This document shows, in pieces, positions 16,906 to 25,565 of a DNA stretch of 64,000 nt. The position numbers and the translations under genes were made by a program. Under the pieces are notes generated by a model, which was not told where the DNA came from, did not search any database, and saw only the letters and a program-made list of their open reading frames with translations. The first letter of the stretch is position 1. Each line of letters opens with the position of its first letter. The DNA is from JACVRW01 sp963803085 (lineage in GTDB: Bacteria > Actinomycetota > Thermoleophilia > Solirubrobacterales > Thermoleophilaceae): positions 186,001-250,000 of the forward strand of contig CAWDLE010000021.1 in assembly GCA_963803085.1 (NCBI GenBank), written 5' to 3'.

Positions 16906-17812
16906 GCGCCGTCGCGGCCGCGTCGGCCAGGAGGATCGCTTGGATCCGCCGCAGGCGCTCGCTGTCGCGGGCGTGGGGCCAGTTCCGGCATCACAGGCCG
17001 GGGATGATCGGGCTGGGGATCCTCGTGGCCGCCGTCGTGATGGCCGTCGCGGCGCCCCTGCTCGCCGACGAGGCCGGCCTGCGCGCGATCAACGCGACGC
17101 ACAACCCCACCTTCGCGAACCCTTCGGAGTTCGGCCCGCTCGGCACGGACAGCCTGGGCCGCGACGTCATGACCCAGTTCATCTGGGGTGCACGCACGAG
17201 CCTCCTCGTGGGACTTGCCGCAACGCTCATCGCGATCCTGATCGGCTCGCTCGTCGGGATCACCGCCGGCTTCTACGGCGGCAAGATCGGCGGCGTCCTC
17301 ATGCGCGTCACCGAGTGGTTCCTCGTGATCCCGTTCCTCCCGCTGGCAATCGTGCTGGCGGCGATCCTCGGCCCGTCGGTGCGCAACATCATCCTCGTGA
17401 TCGGCATCACCACGTGGCCGTCGACCGCCAGGCTGATCCGCGCGCAGGTGCTGACGCTGCGGGAGCGCGACTACGTGGACCGCAGCCGCGCGCTCGGCGG
17501 CTCGAACTGGCATCTGATGACGCGCCACATCCTTCCCAACGTCTCGCCGCTGATCCTGGCGAACACCACGCTGACGGTGCCAGTCGTGATCCTCTCCGAG
17601 GCCGTGCTGGCGTTCCTCGGACTCGGCGACCCGTCGAACCCGTCCTGGGGCAAGATGCTCGACGACGCGTTCGAGACCGGCGCGGTGACGGCGGAGGCCT
17701 GGTGGGTCTTCATCCCGCCGGGGCTCGGCATCCTGCTCGTCGCGCTCGCGTTCACGCTCTGCGGGACCGCGCTGGAGGAGATCCTCGACCCGCGGCTGAG
17801 GGACAGGCGCGA

Positions 17813-17816
<4 letters not shown>
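16902..17816 (+). CDS. ABC transporter permease, DppC/OppC type
   Basis: 304 aa. It has the N-terminal OppC segment (RRRRSLSRAWGQFRHHRPGMIGL), the first TM helix, then LGTDSLGRDVMTQFIWGARTSL, which is characteristic of DppC/OppC. The coupling loop is RERDYVDRSRALGGSNWHLMTRHILPNV, followed by ending helices and EEILDPRLR. The GTG start overlaps the DppB-type stop and the ATG of the following ATPase overlaps its stop, so all five transporter genes form one operon. Confidence 0.94.
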
Positions 17817-18786
<970 letters not shown>

Positions 18787-18790
<4 letters not shown>

Positions 18791-19779
18791 CCGACGCCGC
18801 CCCGCTCGTCGAGGTGCGCGACCTGCACGTTCAGTACCCGGGCCGCGACGGCCCCGCGCGCGCGGTCGACGGGGTGAACCTCGATGTGCGCGAGGGCGAG
18901 ACGCTCGCGCTCGTGGGCGAGTCGGGCTGCGGCAAGACGACGCTCGCCCGGACGATCATGGGGCTCCGGCGGCCGACCTCCGGTGAGGTGCGCTTTCGAG
19001 GCGAGCCGCTCTCGTACAGCAGGGCAGGGTTGCGCGAGCACCGCCGCCGCGCGCAGATGATCTTCCAGGATCCGACTGGGGCGCTGAACGCCCGCCAGAC
19101 GCTGTACGAGGCGGTCGCCGAGGGTATCCGGATCCAGGGGCTCAAGGGGGACGAGGAGCAGATGGTGGCCGAGGCCCTGGCGAACGCGGGGCTGCGGCCT
19201 CCCGAGAGCTTCTTCACCCGCTACCCGTACGAGATCTCGGGCGGCCAGCGCCAGCGCGTGATCATCGCGGGTGCGATGGTGCTGGACCCGGACCTGCTCG
19301 TGGCGGACGAGCCCGTGTCCGCCCTGGACGCCTCCGTGCGCGGCGAGATCCTGGCGCTGATGCTCCGCCTGGTGCGGCAGGCCGGGGTGAGCATCCTCGT
19401 CGTCACCCACGACCTTGGGCTCGCGTGGAACGTCGCCGACCGCGTGGCGGTGATGTACCTCGGCCGCATCGTCGAGGACGCGCCCGCGGAGCAGCTGCTC
19501 ACGGCGCCTCAGCACCCCTACACGCGGGCGCTCCTGTCGGTGGTCCCGGAGACGACGCACGTGGAGCCCCAGATCCTTCGCGGCGAGACCCCCGACCCCA
19601 CACGCATCCCGTCCGGGTGCCGCTTTCATCCGCGCTGCCCGCTCGTGGAGTCCGGCGAGGCCGCTCGGCTCGGCATCGAGGAGCAGTGCCGCAACGAGGA
19701 TCCGCTGTTCCTTCCCGCATGTCACGCCGTTCGGTTAGCTTCGGGCGATGAGCACGAGACTTACGTACACGAGCGGTGA
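18787..19779 (+). CDS. ABC transporter ATP-binding protein, DppF/OppF type
   Basis: 330 aa with Walker A GESGCGKTT, Q-loop IFQDPTGALN, signature ISGGQRQR, Walker B LLVADEPVSALD and VTHDLG. The C-terminal extension is HPYTRALLSVVP, then SGCRFHPRCPL with a further Cys near the end. Starts at the ATG overlapping the upstream ATPase stop. Its last 32 nt overlap the aldehyde dehydrogenase start, with a -10-like hexamer inside its coding end. Confidence 0.94.
19736..19741 (+). promoter_or_regulatory. -10 TAGCTT inside the ATPase gene end
   Basis: TAGCTT ends 6 nt before ATG 19748. It would give the aldehyde dehydrogenase its own leaderless transcript within the operon. Confidence 0.4.
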
Positions 19780-21289
19780 CCTGGGCGCCGAGACGGACGC
19801 TGCCTTCGAGGCGGCGCTCGAGGCCGCCCGGGACCGCGACGCCGGACCGCATGGCCACCTGATCGGCGGCGAGCCCGTGGCGGAGGGCGAGCTGTTCGAG
19901 CGCCGCGACCCCGCCCGCACAGAGCACCTGGCGAGCAGCGCGCGGGCCGCCGGGCCCGACGTCGTGGCCCGCGCGGTCGACGCTGCGCGGGCGGCGGCGC
20001 CGGGCTGGGCGGCCACCGAGTACGGCGAGCGCTGCGGGCTGCTGCGCGCCGTGGCCGACGGGATCGGGGCGCGTCACATGGAGCTGGCTGCGCTCGCGAG
20101 CCTCGAGACCGGCAAGTCCCGCACCGAGTCGATCCTCGAGGTGCAGGAGGCGATCGACCTGATCGAGGCCTATGCCGGGCACATGGAGGAGAACGAGGGC
20201 TACACGCAGCCGCTCAACAGCTTCGTCGAGGGTGAGCGCAACGTGGACGTGCTGCGGCCCTACGGCGTCTTCGGCGTGATCGCGCCGTTCAACTTCCCCG
20301 TCGCGCTGTCGGTGGGGATGTTCAGCTCGGCGCTGATTGCCGGCAACACCGTGGTCTTCAAGCCGTCCGAGGAGTCGCCGTCCACGGGTGCGGTGCTCGC
20401 AGAGATCGTGCAGGAGGCCGGGCTACCCGCCGGTGCGTTCAACCTCGTGCACGGCGGCCCGGACACCGGCCGGTCGCTCGTCGATGCGCCCGTGGACGGC
20501 GTGGCGTTCACCGGCTCCGCGGAGGTGGGGCGCGAGATCGCCCGCAAGCTGCAGGAGGGCGCATACGCGCGCCCGGCGCTCACCGAGATGGGCGGCAAGA
20601 ACCCGGCGATCGTCACTGCCAGCGCCGACGTGGACGCCGCCGCCGAGGGCGTCGCCCGCTCCGCCTTCGGCCTCTCTGGACAGAAGTGCAGCGCGTGCTC
20701 GCGAGCGATCGTGGTCGACTCGGTGCATGACGAGTTCGTCGAGCGGCTCGCCGCGCGGGCGGCGGAGCTGGCCCTCGGAGATCCGAGCGACCGCGACGCG
20801 TTCGTCGGGCCCGTGATCAACGAGAGCAGCGTGGAGCGCTACACGCAAGCGGTGGCGGCCGCGGAGCGCGACGGGCGGGTGGCAGCCGGCGGCGCGCGGC
20901 CCGACCTGCCGGGGCACTTCGTGGAGCCGACGGTGGTGGCGGGACTCCCGCACGGGCACGCGCTGGAGCGCGACGAGCTGTTCCTGCCGTTCGTGACGGT
21001 CACGCGCGTGGGTTCGTTCGACGAGGCGCTCGCCGAGGCAAACGCGCCGGCGTACGGGCTGACGGCGGGCATCTTCACCCGCGACGAGGCCGAGAAGGAG
21101 CGCTTCCTCGCCGAGATCGAGGCGGGCGTGGTCTACGTGAACCGGCGCGCGGGCGCCACGACGGGCGCATGGCCAGGCACCCAGACGTTCTGCGGCTGGA
21201 AGTCGAGCGGCTCGACCGGCAAGGGCGGCCTCGGCGCGTGGTACCTGCCGCAGTTCATGCGCGAGCAGAGCCGGACAATCGTGGAGTGA
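19748..21289 (+). CDS. aldehyde dehydrogenase, pyrroline-5-carboxylate-dehydrogenase-like
   Basis: 513 aa NAD(P)-dependent aldehyde dehydrogenase. It has FNFPVALS (cofactor and oxyanion region), ALTEMGGKNPAIV with the general-base Glu, and SGQKCSACSR with the catalytic Cys near residue 317. The GQKCSACSR context and the C-terminal GWKSSGSTGKGG...QFMREQSRT are most like glutamate-gamma-semialdehyde (P5C) dehydrogenases of the RocA/PutA branch. It oxidises an aldehyde to an acid, perhaps the semialdehyde formed after amine oxidation or proline breakdown. It overlaps the DppF-type gene upstream and the convergent aminotransferase downstream (35 nt). Confidence 0.9.
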   Translation: MSTRLTYTSGDLGAETDAAFEAALEAARDRDAGPHGHLIGGEPVAEGELFERRDPARTEHLASSARAAGPDVVARAVDAARAAAPGWAATEYGERCGLLRAVADGIGARHMELAALASLETGKSRTESILEVQEAIDLIEAYAGHMEENEGYTQPLNSFVEGERNVDVLRPYGVFGVIAPFNFPVALSVGMFSSALIAGNTVVFKPSEESPSTGAVLAEIVQEAGLPAGAFNLVHGGPDTGRSLVDAPVDGVAFTGSAEVGREIARKLQEGAYARPALTEMGGKNPAIVTASADVDAAAEGVARSAFGLSGQKCSACSRAIVVDSVHDEFVERLAARAAELALGDPSDRDAFVGPVINESSVERYTQAVAAAERDGRVAAGGARPDLPGHFVEPTVVAGLPHGHALERDELFLPFVTVTRVGSFDEALAEANAPAYGLTAGIFTRDEAEKERFLAEIEAGVVYVNRRAGATTGAWPGTQTFCGWKSSGSTGKGGLGAWYLPQFMREQSRTIVE

Positions 21290-22508
21290 GCTCGGCCACG
21301 AGGCCGGCGAACGCCTCGACGTAGCGGTCCACGGCCTCGTCGTCGTGGGCCACGGTCACGTTCCACTCCTGCTCGCGGCCCGCTGTCGTGAGCACGCCGC
21401 GGTTCATCAGCCAGATCCAGATGAGCTCGCCGAGCCCAGGGTCTGACCCCCTCTGGGGGTCAGACCCCCAGTGCACGCAGCCCTTCGAGCCGAGGCCAAC
21501 GCAGCGGGCCTCGAGCCCGTTCGCCTGGATCACGCTCTCGCAGGCACTCACCATCCGGTCGCCGAGCCGGTCCAGCTCGCTGTACGCAGCCAGCGTGAGC
21601 ACCTCGTGGAGGCTCGCTGCCGCGGCGGCCATCGAGAGCGGGTTGCCGTTGTAGGTGCCGAGGAGCCGCAGGCGCCCGTCCTCGACAGGCTCGGCCAGCT
21701 CCGCGGTCATGCCCACCGCGCCCGTGGGCAGCCCGCCGCCGAGCGATTTGGCCAGTGTCACCACGTCCGGCTGCGCGCCCAGGCGCTCCACCGCTCCGCC
21801 GGCCGCGATCGTGAGCCCCGTCTTGACCTCGTCGAGGATCAGCACCACGCCGTGCCGCCGCGTCAGGTCGCGCAGCGCGTCCAGGTAGCCCGGCTCGGGG
21901 AGCACGAGCCCCACACTCGTCATCGCTCCCTCCGTGATCACGCAGGCAGGCTTAACCTCCGCGATGAGCCGCTCCAGCGCCGCCACGTCGTTGAACGGAA
22001 CCTCGTGCAGATGCGTGATCTCGGCGTGCCCGTGGTAGGCGCCCGCCATCTGCACCACCGCCTCCCGGCCCGTGGACGCGCGCGCGAGCCGAATCGCGGC
22101 CATATTCGCTTCGGTTCCGGAATTGGTGAAGCGCCAGCGCGGCAGCCCGAAGCGGCGCCGAAGCTCCTCAGCCACCGCCACGGCGTCCTCCGTGGTGGCG
22201 CCGAAGTGGGTACCGAGCGCCGCTCGCTCCCTTACCGCTGCGACGACCGCGGGGTGTGCGTGCCCCTGAACCATCGCGCTGAAGCCGTTGTGGAAGTCCA
22301 CGTACTCGTTGCCGTCCGTGTCCCACACCCTCGCTCCGTCGCCGCGCGCGAGATATACAGGCCAGGGCTCGCGCCCATGGAACGACGACGAGACGCCTCC
22401 CGCCAGCGTGCGCTGCGCGCGCTCGAACATCGCCCTCGAGGCGGGCGTTCGCGCGGCGAAGCGTTCCGCCTCGCGCGCGCTCAGCTCGCGTATGCGCTGC
22501 CCGTCCAT
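21255..22508 (-). CDS. class III aminotransferase (glutamate-1-semialdehyde-aminomutase-like) carrying an inserted repeat
   Basis: 417 aa from ATG 22508; 24 further codons are open upstream but run into the FAD gene. Markers are GGVSSSFHGREPWPVY, the cofactor motif TNSGTEANM, ILDEVKTG (Asp to PLP nitrogen) and TLAKSLGGG with the Schiff-base Lys. The family transfers or shifts amino groups on small amino acids. Oddity: after KGCVH the expected surface segment is replaced by WGSDPQRGSDPG, which is encoded by the 13-bp-arm palindrome at 21439-21467. The insertion is in frame, so the protein may still fold. It overlaps the FAD oxidoreductase stop by 28 nt and converges on the aldehyde dehydrogenase. 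Confidence 0.9.
   Translation of the reverse strand: MDGQRIRELSAREAERFAARTPASRAMFERAQRTLAGGVSSSFHGREPWPVYLARGDGARVWDTDGNEYVDFHNGFSAMVQGHAHPAVVAAVRERAALGTHFGATTEDAVAVAEELRRRFGLPRWRFTNSGTEANMAAIRLARASTGREAVVQMAGAYHGHAEITHLHEVPFNDVAALERLIAEVKPACVITEGAMTSVGLVLPEPGYLDALRDLTRRHGVVLILDEVKTGLTIAAGGAVERLGAQPDVVTLAKSLGGGLPTGAVGMTAELAEPVEDGRLRLLGTYNGNPLSMAAAAASLHEVLTLAAYSELDRLGDRMVSACESVIQANGLEARCVGLGSKGCVHWGSDPQRGSDPGLGELIWIWLMNRGVLTTAGREQEWNVTVAHDDEAVDRYVEAFAGLVAELTPRLSGSARA
21439..21467. repeat. GGGTCTGACCCCC palindromic repeat inside a gene
   Basis: GGGTCTGACCCCC (21439-21451) and its perfect reverse complement (21455-21467) flank TCT: a 13-bp stem. It shares the core of the intergenic repeat at 7953-7983. 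In the aminotransferase frame it encodes GSDPQRGSDP. Confidence 0.75.
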
Positions 22509-23689
22509 GGCTCTCGGTCCGCGGGGAACAGGGGCTCCGGCCCGTGGCCCGCGATCGTGTCGGCCAGGTCGCGCCCGCACATGAAGCCCGGCACGTTGCC
22601 CACGCCGGAATAGCCGCCCGACACGTAGAGGCCCGTCCGCCCCGGCACCTCGCCCACGTAGGGCAGCGAGTCGCGGCTGTAACCCACCACGCCGGCCCAG
22701 CGGTGGCTCACTCCCGCGGCCGCGCCGAGGTCGTCGCGGAGGTATGCCTCGACGCGGTCCCAGATCAGCGGCTCGCCGGCGTCGCTGTCGGTGTAGGAGT
22801 TGTCGGCGTCCACGTCGCTGAAGCCGCCCGCGAGGATGCGACCGTCGGGGCGCTGCTGGAGGTACTCGTAGCCCCAGCGCGCATACACGAGGTGATCGAG
22901 TGTCGGGGGCAGCGGCTCGGTGGCAACCATGTGGAGCCTTCGCGGGCGCACCCGTCCGGCGTACTCCGGAACGAGGGCCGGGAGGGCGCCGTCGGCCGCG
23001 ACGACCACGTGGCGCGCGTGCACGCTGCCGCCATTCGTGACCACGGGGCCCTCGCCCGGCGCCGGCACGGGCGCGCGTACCGACGTCCCCTCGCAGATGC
23101 GAGCGCCGGCCTGCTCGGCGGCGCCGGCCAACAGCCGGTACCAGCGCGCAGGCTGGAGCGCGCCGTCGTGGTCGGTCAGGCAGCCCACGAGGCCGCTGCG
23201 CTGCAGCGCGGGCGGCAGCTCCTCGCGCTCGACCACCTCGCCCGGGAAGCCGTCTTCCTGAAGGGCGCGCGCATGGTCGCGCACGTGCTCGGCCTCCTCC
23301 TCGGACACCGCAAGCCGCAGCAATCCGACCTGGCGGAGAGCGTCGCCCGCTCCCAGCTCGGCGGCCAGCCCGTAGATGTCCCGCTGCGCATCGAGCGTGC
23401 GCGCGTACATCGCTCGCGCTCGCTCAGCCCCGTACTGCTCGCGCGCGTCGTTGTGGAAGGCGGCGGTGCCTGCGATTAGGAAGCCGCCGTTTCGCCCACT
23501 GGCGCCCCCGGCCACCGTGCCGGCCTCGAGGAGCACCGTCTCGATGCCGAGCTGTGCCAGCCGGCGTGCGCAGGAGAGCCCGCCCACGCCTCCGCCGATC
23601 ACGCACGCCTCCACCTCGACGTCGCCCTCGAGAGGACCTCTCGGCTCGTATGGCGCGTCCAGCCAGAAGGGGGTTGTTCCGGTGCTCAT
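22481..23689 (-). CDS. FAD-dependent amine oxidoreductase (DAO/PuuB-like)
   Basis: 402 aa. The N-terminal dinucleotide motif is VIGGGVGGLSCARRLA (about 30-45), then LLEAGTVAGGASGRNGGF. The SGRNGG signature is typical of the D-amino-acid-oxidase fold, including gamma-glutamylputrescine, glycine and sarcosine oxidases. The C-terminal FAD-binding segment is GLYVSGGYSGVGNVPGF. Likely reaction: oxidative deamination or N-demethylation of a secondary or primary amine, giving an aldehyde. Start ATG 23689 overlaps the IclR stop (ATGA). Context with aminotransferase, Rieske oxygenase and aldehyde dehydrogenase supports amine catabolism; the precise substrate is open. Confidence 0.9.
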   Translation of the reverse strand: MSTGTTPFWLDAPYEPRGPLEGDVEVEACVIGGGVGGLSCARRLAQLGIETVLLEAGTVAGGASGRNGGFLIAGTAAFHNDAREQYGAERARAMYARTLDAQRDIYGLAAELGAGDALRQVGLLRLAVSEEEAEHVRDHARALQEDGFPGEVVEREELPPALQRSGLVGCLTDHDGALQPARWYRLLAGAAEQAGARICEGTSVRAPVPAPGEGPVVTNGGSVHARHVVVAADGALPALVPEYAGRVRPRRLHMVATEPLPPTLDHLVYARWGYEYLQQRPDGRILAGGFSDVDADNSYTDSDAGEPLIWDRVEAYLRDDLGAAAGVSHRWAGVVGYSRDSLPYVGEVPGRTGLYVSGGYSGVGNVPGFMCGRDLADTIAGHGPEPLFPADREPWTGSAYAS

Positions 23690-24468
23690 GCCGCGCCGGT
23701 GATCCTGTCAGCCGCGGCCTGCAGCTCGCGCGCCAACTCGGCCGTCGCCTCGCGGCCCGCGCGCGATGAGGGCATCGACACATTCACCGCCACCGGCCCG
23801 TCGCCGTCCACCCATGCGAGCGGAACGGCAATCGAGTGAAGCCCGACCTCGTACTCCTCGCGCGAGTGCGCCACGCCCTCCCGGCGCACGCGCTCGAGCT
23901 GGTTGCGCAGCTTCTCCCAGCCCGTCACGGTCCGCGGCGTCAGCGCCGGATACGGCTCACGTCCGGCGGCACGGCGCGCGTCCTCGTCGCCGAGCTGCGC
24001 CAGCAGGCACTTGCCGAGGGCCGTGGCGTGCACGGGCAGGCGCAGCCCCACGTGCGACCTGAGCGTGAGCAGGTTGCTGCCCGTCTCACTCACGAGGTAG
24101 AGGACCTCGCTGCCGCCTGCGCCCGATCGAGTGTCGAGCGTCGCGAGATTCACCGTTTCGCCGGTTCGATCGGCCATCGCTCGCAGGGGATCACGCGCCA
24201 GGTCGGGAAGGCGCACGGCGGGCAGCAGGCGAGCGGCACCGAGCCCAACTCGTAACCTGCGGCTGCGGTTGTCCCGCACAAGCCACCCGCGCTCCGTGAG
24301 AAGCTTCACGAGGCGGTGGACCGTGGGCACCGGAAGCCCGAGCCGCTCGGAGATCTCCGTCTGGGTCAGCTCAGGGGAGTCGCCGGCGAACAATTCGAGG
24401 ATGTCGAGGCCGCGGGCGAGCGTGCCAACAGATCCCTTGTTCTCATCCCGCGAAAGTTGCTTTCGCAT
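23686..24468 (-). CDS. IclR-family transcriptional regulator
   Basis: 260 aa. The N-terminal winged helix-turn-helix spans about residues 14-75 (TQTEISERLGLPVPTVHRLVKLLTERGWL). The C-terminal IclR effector-binding domain has LPVHATALGKCLLA and SREEYEVGLHSIAVPL. It is divergent from the second Rieske oxygenase and heads the leftward operon with the FAD oxidoreductase and aminotransferase, so it is the likely switch for both. A palindrome covers its first codons (24450-24466), which suggests autoregulation. Effector unknown, presumably the catabolised amine. Confidence 0.93.
   Translation of the reverse strand: MRKQLSRDENKGSVGTLARGLDILELFAGDSPELTQTEISERLGLPVPTVHRLVKLLTERGWLVRDNRSRRLRVGLGAARLLPAVRLPDLARDPLRAMADRTGETVNLATLDTRSGAGGSEVLYLVSETGSNLLTLRSHVGLRLPVHATALGKCLLAQLGDEDARRAAGREPYPALTPRTVTGWEKLRNQLERVRREGVAHSREEYEVGLHSIAVPLAWVDGDGPVAVNVSMPSSRAGREATAELARELQAAADRITGAA
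24450..24466. promoter_or_regulatory. candidate IclR operator GCGAAAG-TTG-CTTTCGC
   Basis: Perfect inverted repeat with 7-bp arms and a 3-nt spacer. It covers the first codons of the iclR-type gene and lies 28 nt upstream of the divergent Rieske gene start. Confidence 0.5.
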
Positions 24469-24494
24469 ATCGACTTTGGAAGGATAACCCGCCG

Positions 24495-25565
24495 ATGGGT
24501 CGCACGCAGGTCGATTCGCGCGCAGAGACGCTGCCGTACAGCTGGTACGCGGACCCCGACGTCGCGCGCGCCGAGCACGAGCACATCTTCCGGCGCTCCT
24601 GGCAGTACGTCGGGCACCTGGGCGAGCTCGACGGCCCGGGCAGCATGTTCCCCACGCACGTGGGCGGGCTGCCGCTGGTCGTCGTGCTCGACAGGGAGGA
24701 GGAGCTGCGCGCCTTCATGAACGTGTGCCGCCATCGCGGCACCGTCCTCGTGAACGAGCCGCAGCGGCGCGGCACGATCCAGTGCCCGTACCACGCCTGG
24801 ACCTACGGCCTCGATGGCAGCCTGCGCGCGGCGCCGCGCAGCAAGGACGAGCCCGACTTCGACATGGACTGCCTCGGTCTCGTGCCGGCGCAGGTGGGCA
24901 CGTGGGGTCCGTTCGTGTTCGCGAACCCGGACATGGACGCACCGGCACTCGACGTCGCGCTGGGCGACCTCCCGCAGGTCGTCGCCGAGAACGGCCTCGA
25001 CGTGGACTCGCTCCGCTTCCACGACCGGAGCCCCTACGAGATCAAGGCGAACTGGAAGATCGCGATCGAGAACTACCTCGAGTGCTACCACTGCCAGCTG
25101 AACCACCCGGGCTTCGTGAAGCTGATCGACGAGCAGAACCAGCTGATGGAGGTGGTCGGGCTGCGTCTGAGCCAGGTCCCGCCGATCCACCCGGACGCCT
25201 ACACGGACGCCGCGCCCTATGACGTGAGCGACTCCGTGCCAACCGCGCAGTACCACATCCTCTTCCCGGCGATGAAGTTCAACGTGAACCCGGGACGCCC
25301 CAACCTGTCGATCGGGCCGCTGTGGCCGGTGGCCACCGACCGCACCGCGGGTTGGTACGACCGCTTCTTCCCGGAGGGCACCGACGAGGCGTGGATCGAG
25401 TCGATGGGGGTGTTCGACAACCAGGTGGGCTCCGAGGACACGGGCCTCGTCGAGGCGGTGCAGCGGGGCGCGTCCAGCGGGGCGCTCGAGCACGGCCGGC
25501 TGCTCACGCGCACCGAGGCGCTGATCGGCGCCTTCCAGGACATGGTGCGCGCCCGAGTGGGCTAG
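24495..25565 (+). CDS. Rieske non-heme iron oxygenase, alpha subunit (second paralogue)
   Basis: 356 aa. The Rieske centre is CRHRG (C78, H80) and CPYHAW (C97, H100). The catalytic iron site is NYLECYHCQLNHPG (H199, H204), preceded by ANWKIAIE. The spacing and the YHCQLNHP context match the oxygenases that N-demethylate or split quaternary amines (GbcA, CntA, stachydrine demethylase) better than typical biphenyl-type dioxygenases. No reductase is adjacent. ATG 24495 has AAGGA about 9 nt upstream. It is divergent from the IclR operon, and its TAG abuts the convergent CocE stop with no spacer. It shares the fold and motif order of the 1660-2763 protein. Confidence 0.92.
   Translation: MGRTQVDSRAETLPYSWYADPDVARAEHEHIFRRSWQYVGHLGELDGPGSMFPTHVGGLPLVVVLDREEELRAFMNVCRHRGTVLVNEPQRRGTIQCPYHAWTYGLDGSLRAAPRSKDEPDFDMDCLGLVPAQVGTWGPFVFANPDMDAPALDVALGDLPQVVAENGLDVDSLRFHDRSPYEIKANWKIAIENYLECYHCQLNHPGFVKLIDEQNQLMEVVGLRLSQVPPIHPDAYTDAAPYDVSDSVPTAQYHILFPAMKFNVNPGRPNLSIGPLWPVATDRTAGWYDRFFPEGTDEAWIESMGVFDNQVGSEDTGLVEAVQRGASSGALEHGRLLTRTEALIGAFQDMVRARVG

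Noticed and set aside
16940..17812. N-terminal extension of the DppD-type ATPase by about 290 codons
   Set aside because: It is an alternative frame of the DppC-type permease; the ATG at 17813 overlapping the permease stop is the natural start.
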